A stretch of DNA of 11,326 nt, from NCBI GenBank assembly GCA_905480565.1, contig CAJQQW010000164.1, positions 1-11,326 of the forward strand, in the 5' to 3' direction. Both the position numbers and the translations under genes were made by a program. The notes beneath the pieces were generated by a model. The model was not told where the DNA came from, did no database searches, and saw only the letters and a list, made by a program, of their open reading frames with translations. Below, piece after piece: positions 8,372 to 11,326 of this stretch (its first letter is position 1; every line of letters starts with the position of its first letter). Origin of the DNA: an uncultured Halioglobus sp. GTDB taxonomy: Bacteria > Pseudomonadota > Gammaproteobacteria > Pseudomonadales > Halieaceae.

Positions 8372-8400
8372 ATTATCAGTGCTCTCACGTTCAATATCCA
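8372..8400 (-). promoter_or_regulatory. Possible promoter of hemL in the hemJ-hemL gap
   Basis: On the minus strand TGGATA (8400-8395, 4/6 to TTGACA), a 17-bp spacer and GATAAT (8377-8372, 5/6 to TATAAT) lie in the 93-bp gap. Transcription would begin near 8365 and give a leader of about 50 nt. The gap is long compared with the 14 and 8 bp downstream, which fits a second start point, but the match is modest. Confidence 0.35.
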
Positions 8401-8405
8401 GTTAT

Positions 8406-8825
8406 CTAGAAGGGCTTGAGTACAACCAGTATCACTATGGCGAAGAGAAACAAAACCGGTATTTCGTTAAAAAAGCGGAAAAAAATATGGCCGTGGGGAA
8501 GCCGATTTTCGACTGCTGCCCGAACATAGCGCCCGCACAGTATATGGTAAAAAACCAGGAAGGCGACGCCTGCGAGCTTGAGATACATCCACGCGGAGCC
8601 GAGGTAGTACTCGTAATTGTGTGCAATCAGTAACAGTCCTAGCGCGAGCGTGATATACATGAAGGGCGTGACAAAGCGATAAAGTCGACGCGCCATGACC
8701 GCCAATTGCTCCCGGACCGTCTCGCTATCACTGGCAGCGTGATAGACCAGTATGCGCGGCAGATAAAATAGTCCTGCGAACCAGCAAACTACGAAGATGA
8801 TATGAAAGGCCTTCAACCACAACAT
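8406..8825 (-). CDS. hemJ: Protoporphyrinogen IX oxidase, HemJ type
   Basis: Small integral-membrane enzyme that oxidises protoporphyrinogen IX to protoporphyrin IX, the step before iron insertion. The 139 residues carry four hydrophobic helices (about 3-23, 52-68, 80-98, 119-137) and the family signature at the N-terminus: LKAFHIIFVVCWFAGLFYLPR (4-24), with the conserved His8 expected to bind heme, and WMYLKLAGVAFLVFYH (79-94) with Lys83 and His94. Length fits the UPF0093/HemJ family. Many gammaproteobacteria use this enzyme instead of HemG. The ATG at 8825 has a GAGGA site (8832-8836) 6 nt away. Its place directly ahead of hemL and hemB, on the same strand, supports the heme assignment over a CopD-like copper role. 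Confidence 0.93.
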   Translation of the reverse strand: MLWLKAFHIIFVVCWFAGLFYLPRILVYHAASDSETVREQLAVMARRLYRFVTPFMYITLALGLLLIAHNYEYYLGSAWMYLKLAGVAFLVFYHILCGRYVRAAVENRLPHGHIFFRFFNEIPVLFLFAIVILVVLKPF

Positions 8826-8843
8826 GCTATGTCCTCAAAACTT

Positions 8844-8868
8844 TGCATACACTATCATCAGTGCATAC
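8844..8868. repeat. Direct repeat of TGCATAC upstream of hemJ
   Basis: TGCATAC occurs at 8844-8850 and 8862-8868, 18 bp apart start to start, just upstream of the hemJ ribosome site. Between them CACT and AGTG form a short inverted pair. It could be a regulator site or chance; the repeats overlap the end of the small candidate gene next to it. Confidence 0.3.
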
Positions 8869-9130
8869 TGCCGAGCGTGTATTTTTCGATATTTCCGCCT
8901 GCGACCACTTCCTGCAATAGATGTCTGCCACTGGTGTAGCTGTGCTCGGTAATGCAGGCAGCCTCGCTGGTTTCCGCGTGGATTATAGTCATGGCCTGAC
9001 GAAGCGTTGCTCGCAGTGGGATTGACGAGACCCTCCAGCCCCCAAGTAAGTTCGCCCGGTAACAAGTAAGGGCCAGTGCTGATTTGTAGTCAACCAGCTG
9101 TTCCCGGTAAAGGGAGAGGGGGAAACGCAT
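8858..9130 (-). CDS. Possible small protein (90 residues), hypothetical
   Basis: An open frame of 90 codons on the minus strand, from an ATG at 9130 to a double stop (TGA TGA) 32 bp before hemJ, with the same orientation as hemJ. I recognise no family. The product (MRFPLSLYREQLVDYKSALA at the start) is soluble-looking, lacks a signal peptide or membrane segment, and has three cysteines. Third codon positions are roughly 60% G or C by my hand count, similar to real genes nearby, which is the main argument for coding. Against it: only a weak GGAA before the ATG. The frame is open further upstream, through an ATG at 9232 to a TTG at 9250, but that part is AT-rich and promoter-like. If real, it would be the first gene of the hemJ transcript. 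Confidence 0.35.
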   Translation of the reverse strand: MRFPLSLYREQLVDYKSALALTCYRANLLGGWRVSSIPLRATLRQAMTIIHAETSEAACITEHSYTSGRHLLQEVVAGGNIEKYTLGSMH

Positions 9131-9278
9131 GGCGGGTTCCAATGGTGTTAAAAAGACAATATTAACAGTTATCTTGCGGGCTAATACTTTTATACTACGC
9201 GGCTTCACGCGGCGACGTTGTTTTTGTGGCATCGAGGCCGGCGTTGGCAAACAGTAGGATCAGTCTTGGGTAAGAGCG
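9131..9278. promoter_or_regulatory. AT-rich divergent control region upstream of argC
   Basis: Between the small candidate gene and argC, the stretch 9148-9197 is markedly AT-rich and is the likely promoter region for both directions. On the plus strand TATACT (9191-9196) is a fair -10 hexamer but lacks a -35 at normal spacing; TTAACA (9162-9167) with 17 bp to TACTTT (9185-9190) is the alternative. I saw no convincing ArgR box. The rest, up to the argC start, shows no other structure. Confidence 0.35.
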
Positions 9279-10310
9279 ATGCTTAGCGTTGGGATTGTTG
9301 GAGGTACCGGGTATACCGGTGTAGAGCTGTTACGTCTGCTGGCGTCTCATGAAGACGCGGCGGTGACCGTATTGACGTCCCGTGCTGAGGCGGGCCGACG
9401 GGTGGACGACCTCTTTCCCAATCTGCGCGGGCTGTATGACCTCACCTTCACTGAGCCGGATGCGCAGGTGCTTGCGGCGTGTGATGTGGTGTTCTTTGCC
9501 ACTCCGCATAATGTGGCCATGAATATGGTGCCGGAGATTCTCGCGGCGGGCAGCCGCGTGATTGACTTGTCTGCAGACTATCGGATTCGTGATGCCGATC
9601 TCTGGTCCACTTGGTACGGTGCAACTCATGCCAGCCCGGAACTGCTGGAAACGGCCGTATACGGTTTACCGGAATACAATAGAGAAAAAATTGCCACGGC
9701 CCAGCTGGTGGCGTGCCCAGGATGTTATCCCACGTCTGTACAGTTAGGTTTCATGCCGCTTTTGGTGAAGGGGCTGGTTGATCCTTCTCACCTGATAGCA
9801 AGTTCTGCCTCGGGGGTAAGCGGTGCTGGCAGGCAGGCGAAGATTGACAATCTTCTTAGTGAAGCGTCAGACAGCTTTAAGGCGTACAGCGTTAAGGGTC
9901 ATCGGCACCTGCCGGAAATAGAGCAGGGGCTCGCAGATATCGCCGGGGAGGGCGCTCAGGTAACCTTTGTACCCCACCTGCTGCCGATTGTTCGTGGCAT
10001 CCAGTCAACTCTATTCGGGCGCCTGCGTGACAGGGGGGCGGATCTCCAGGCCGTGTTCGAAGAGTGCTATGCCGATGCCCCCTTCGTGGATGTGTTGCCG
10101 ACAGGAGTACTGCCCCAAACCCGCACAGTTAAGGGAGCGAACCGGTGTCAGCTGTCAGTCGTAGTGCCCCAGGACAGGGACACGGTCGTCGTGCTCAGCG
10201 TGATAGACAATCTGGTGAAGGGTGCGTCCGGACAGGCTCTGCAGGCGATGAACATCATGTTTGGCCTGAATGAGTCCGCGGGCCTGCGGCAGGTTGGGCT
10301 GCTGCCCTGA
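9279..10310 (+). CDS. argC: N-acetyl-gamma-glutamyl-phosphate reductase
   Basis: Reduces N-acetylglutamyl phosphate to the semialdehyde with NADPH, the third step of arginine synthesis, in the cytoplasm. The 343 residues fit the type 1 family. A Rossmann dinucleotide motif lies at the N-terminus ([17 protein letters not shown], 5-21), the catalytic Cys149 is in ACPGCYPTS, the [10 protein letters not shown] segment is at 176-185, and [10 protein letters not shown] (207-216) carries the catalytic histidine region. The ATG at 9279 follows TAAGAG with a short 2-nt gap, a weak ribosome site. It is the first gene of a plus-strand run: the next gene begins 9 bp after its stop. No other arg gene is present, as is common where argC sits apart from argB. 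Confidence 0.98.
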   Translation: MLSVGIVGGTGYTGVELLRLLASHEDAAVTVLTSRAEAGRRVDDLFPNLRGLYDLTFTEPDAQVLAACDVVFFATPHNVAMNMVPEILAAGSRVIDLSADYRIRDADLWSTWYGATHASPELLETAVYGLPEYNREKIATAQLVACPGCYPTSVQLGFMPLLVKGLVDPSHLIASSASGVSGAGRQAKIDNLLSEASDSFKAYSVKGHRHLPEIEQGLADIAGEGAQVTFVPHLLPIVRGIQSTLFGRLRDRGADLQAVFEECYADAPFVDVLPTGVLPQTRTVKGANRCQLSVVVPQDRDTVVVLSVIDNLVKGASGQALQAMNIMFGLNESAGLRQVGLLP

Positions 10311-10319
10311 GGTAAAAGA

Positions 10320-11054
10320 GTGATGGCCAGACCCCGCGCCAGATCAGTGCCGATCCGACAAGCCGGTGCGCTTCATCTCATCGTATTATTACTGCTTTTT
10401 GTTGCGGTGACCCTGGTGGGCGTTGCGCTTGGACGCTACAGCGCCGAGCGGGGTGTTCGAGTAAGCCCGGCGGCATTGGCCTCTGTTCAGGCCCGCCTGA
10501 CTGAGACGGGCGAGTCTCTGGATGTGGCGCTTGATGAACTCGAGGTGCTGCGTACGCAGCGTGAAGTCGATAAGCAGGCATTGGAAATGCTGCGTGCGGA
10601 AATGGCGGCGGAAAGGGAGCGAACCGCGACTATCGAGGAAAGCTTGAGTTTTTATCGCAGCCTGATGGGCTCTGACGGCGCCAAGGGGCTGCAGTTGCGC
10701 AAGCCAGAACTGGTTCTTATTGGCGATGGGAGAGTTGCATACCGGTTCTTCGTGCAACAGCGGGAGAGAGAGTATGATCTGTTAAATGGCTCGCTCTTTG
10801 TGCAGATCCGCGGGCAGCAGGCTGCTGAACCGGTAGACTATACTCTGGCGCAACTGTCAGAAGATTTTCCCGACGGGTCTGCCACGCTGCAGTTTCGTTA
10901 TTTTCAAGGCGTAGAGGGAGAACTGTTGCTGCCCGAGGGCTTCAAGCCCAGTGAAATTCTTCTGTCAGTTAGTATCGATAAGCCTCGTAAGACCGAAGTG
11001 AGCGAGGTGTACCCGTGGGAATTGCAGGAGCGATTTATCAATGTGGGGCAGTAA
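10320..11054 (+). CDS. Inner-membrane coiled-coil protein (DUF6776-like)
   Basis: Function is unknown. The 244 residues comprise a basic cytoplasmic N-terminus (MMARPRARSVPIR), one membrane helix (about 18-38), a coiled coil (about 52-115, rich in Glu, Arg, Leu and Ala) and a C-terminal strand-rich domain (about 125-240) predicted to be periplasmic. I believe it belongs to the DUF6776 family, found in gammaproteobacteria between argC and a bactofilin gene; the name is from memory. GTG (10320) and ATG (10323) starts adjoin; an AGGT at 10310-10313 is 9 nt from the ATG, which I prefer. Its last 14 bp overlap the bactofilin start, so the two are translationally coupled and may work together on envelope or cytoskeletal structure (inference). 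Codons 98-116 coincide with the first copy of the 59-bp repeat. This copy fits its frame and coiled coil, so it is the native one. Confidence 0.88.
   Translation: MMARPRARSVPIRQAGALHLIVLLLLFVAVTLVGVALGRYSAERGVRVSPAALASVQARLTETGESLDVALDELEVLRTQREVDKQALEMLRAEMAAERERTATIEESLSFYRSLMGSDGAKGLQLRKPELVLIGDGRVAYRFFVQQREREYDLLNGSLFVQIRGQQAAEPVDYTLAQLSEDFPDGSATLQFRYFQGVEGELLLPEGFKPSEILLSVSIDKPRKTEVSEVYPWELQERFINVGQ
10611..10669 (+). repeat. 59-bp exact direct repeat, copy 1 (native, inside the coiled-coil gene)
   Basis: Starts GAAAGGGAGCGAACC and is identical over 59 bases to 11268-11326. The base before it (G) differs from that before copy 2 (T). In this copy the sequence is in frame and encodes part of the heptad-rich coiled coil, so this is its original location. 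Confidence 0.97.
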
Positions 11055-11304
11055 GAAAAACGTTGCCGTTGCAGGTGCTACCACGCTTATTTCAAGTGAC
11101 ACGGTGGTCGTGGGTGACCTGCGGTTCAGTGGTAACCTGGACGTTGAGGGTTTGGTGCAGGGAAACATCGTCGCCCATCCTGACAAGGAGGCCCTGCTCA
11201 GGATTATCGGTAAGGGGCGGGTGGAGGGTGAAATTCGTGTGCCCAGTGTGGTCATTAATGGCGAGGTGAAAGGGAGCGAACCGCGACTATCGAGGAAAGC
11301 TTGA
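11041..11304 (+). CDS. Bactofilin (polymer-forming cytoskeletal protein), 3' part replaced
   Basis: Bactofilins are short proteins that polymerise into filaments through a beta-helix core and often hold envelope enzymes in place. The frame has a short lead (MWGSKKNVAVAGATTLIS) and then the repeating strand pattern of the core: DTVVVGDLRFSGNLDVEGLVQGNI, then LRIIGKGRVEGEIRVPSVVINGEVKG, with Gly at the turns. Native sequence runs to about Gly78. From 11268 the DNA is identical to the neighbouring gene, read in another frame, giving SEPRLSRKA and a stop at 11302-11304. A normal bactofilin would continue for several more strands, so the true 3' end is missing. An AGGAG (11026-11030) lies 10 nt before the ATG, and the start overlaps the previous gene by 14 bp. 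Residues after about 78 should not be trusted. Confidence 0.85.
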   Translation: MWGSKKNVAVAGATTLISSDTVVVGDLRFSGNLDVEGLVQGNIVAHPDKEALLRIIGKGRVEGEIRVPSVVINGEVKGSEPRLSRKA

Positions 11305-11326
11305 GTTTTTATCGCAGCCTGATGGG
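11268..11326 (+). repeat. 59-bp exact direct repeat, copy 2 (chimeric end of the window)
   Basis: Identical to 10611-10669 up to the last base of the window. It interrupts the bactofilin frame after GTG-AAA-GGG, which could be native to bactofilin, so the junction lies in up to 7 bp of shared sequence (GAAAGGG). Offset between copies is 657 bp. Confidence 0.97.

Noticed and set aside
8349..8633. 94-codon plus-strand frame antisense to hemJ
   Set aside because: hemJ is well supported over the same bases; the frame has no recognisable features and no ribosome site that I can see.
8835..9065. 76-codon minus-strand frame with a TTG start in the hemJ-argC gap
   Set aside because: It overlaps the 90-codon candidate in another frame, has a Gly/Arg/Ser-rich unstructured composition and no ATG start.
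9131..9278. ArgR operator upstream of argC
   Set aside because: No sequence close to the known 18-bp ARG box was found, only general AT-richness.

Overview
The window looks like ordinary chromosome of a free-living, probably marine gammaproteobacterium with a moderately high GC content. Supporting this are a C5-pathway heme cluster with a magnesium-type HemB and HemJ instead of HemG, a ModF-like twin ATPase, and the argC / coiled-coil membrane protein / bactofilin order that I remember from Pseudomonas and its relatives. A Cellvibrionales or Halieaceae-like source is my guess from protein flavour, not something the sequence proves. No tRNA, rRNA, CRISPR array, insertion sequence, phage gene or toxin-antitoxin pair was seen.

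Layout. Positions 1-1685 (minus strand) hold an RND efflux pair: a lipoprotein adaptor followed 3 bp later by the inner-membrane permease, which runs off the left edge. Its upstream gap carries a compact dyad/direct-repeat array that could be an operator. Positions 1862-3349 (minus) encode the ModF-like protein with two ATPase domains. A Nudix hydrolase of the CoA-pyrophosphatase type (3476-4105, plus) faces away from it and converges on a six-helix membrane diguanylate cyclase (4111-5307, minus), which has a good sigma-70-type promoter. Positions 5396-8825 (minus) hold hemJ, hemL, hemB and a small secreted cysteine protein of unknown function. The last three are packed 14 and 8 bp apart. The plus strand then carries argC (9279-10310), a coiled-coil membrane protein (10320-11054) and the start of a bactofilin (11041 onward).

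How the genes work together. HemL makes 5-aminolevulinate, HemB condenses two of these to porphobilinogen, and HemJ oxidises protoporphyrinogen IX near the end of the same pathway, so most of the middle of the window serves heme synthesis. ArgC is the third step of arginine synthesis. The two genes after it are translationally tight and probably act at the envelope or cytoskeleton.

Most notable. The last 59 bases (11268-11326) are an exact copy of 10611-10669 inside the coiled-coil gene. The bactofilin reading frame is therefore replaced after about residue 78 by out-of-frame sequence of its neighbour. This is most easily an assembly or amplification chimera at a contig end, less likely a recent 657-bp tandem duplication. 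I did not find a convincing new multi-gene system. The better biological leads are the secreted CxC protein tied to hemB, the degenerate first ATPase domain of the ModF-like protein, and the repeat array ahead of the efflux genes.
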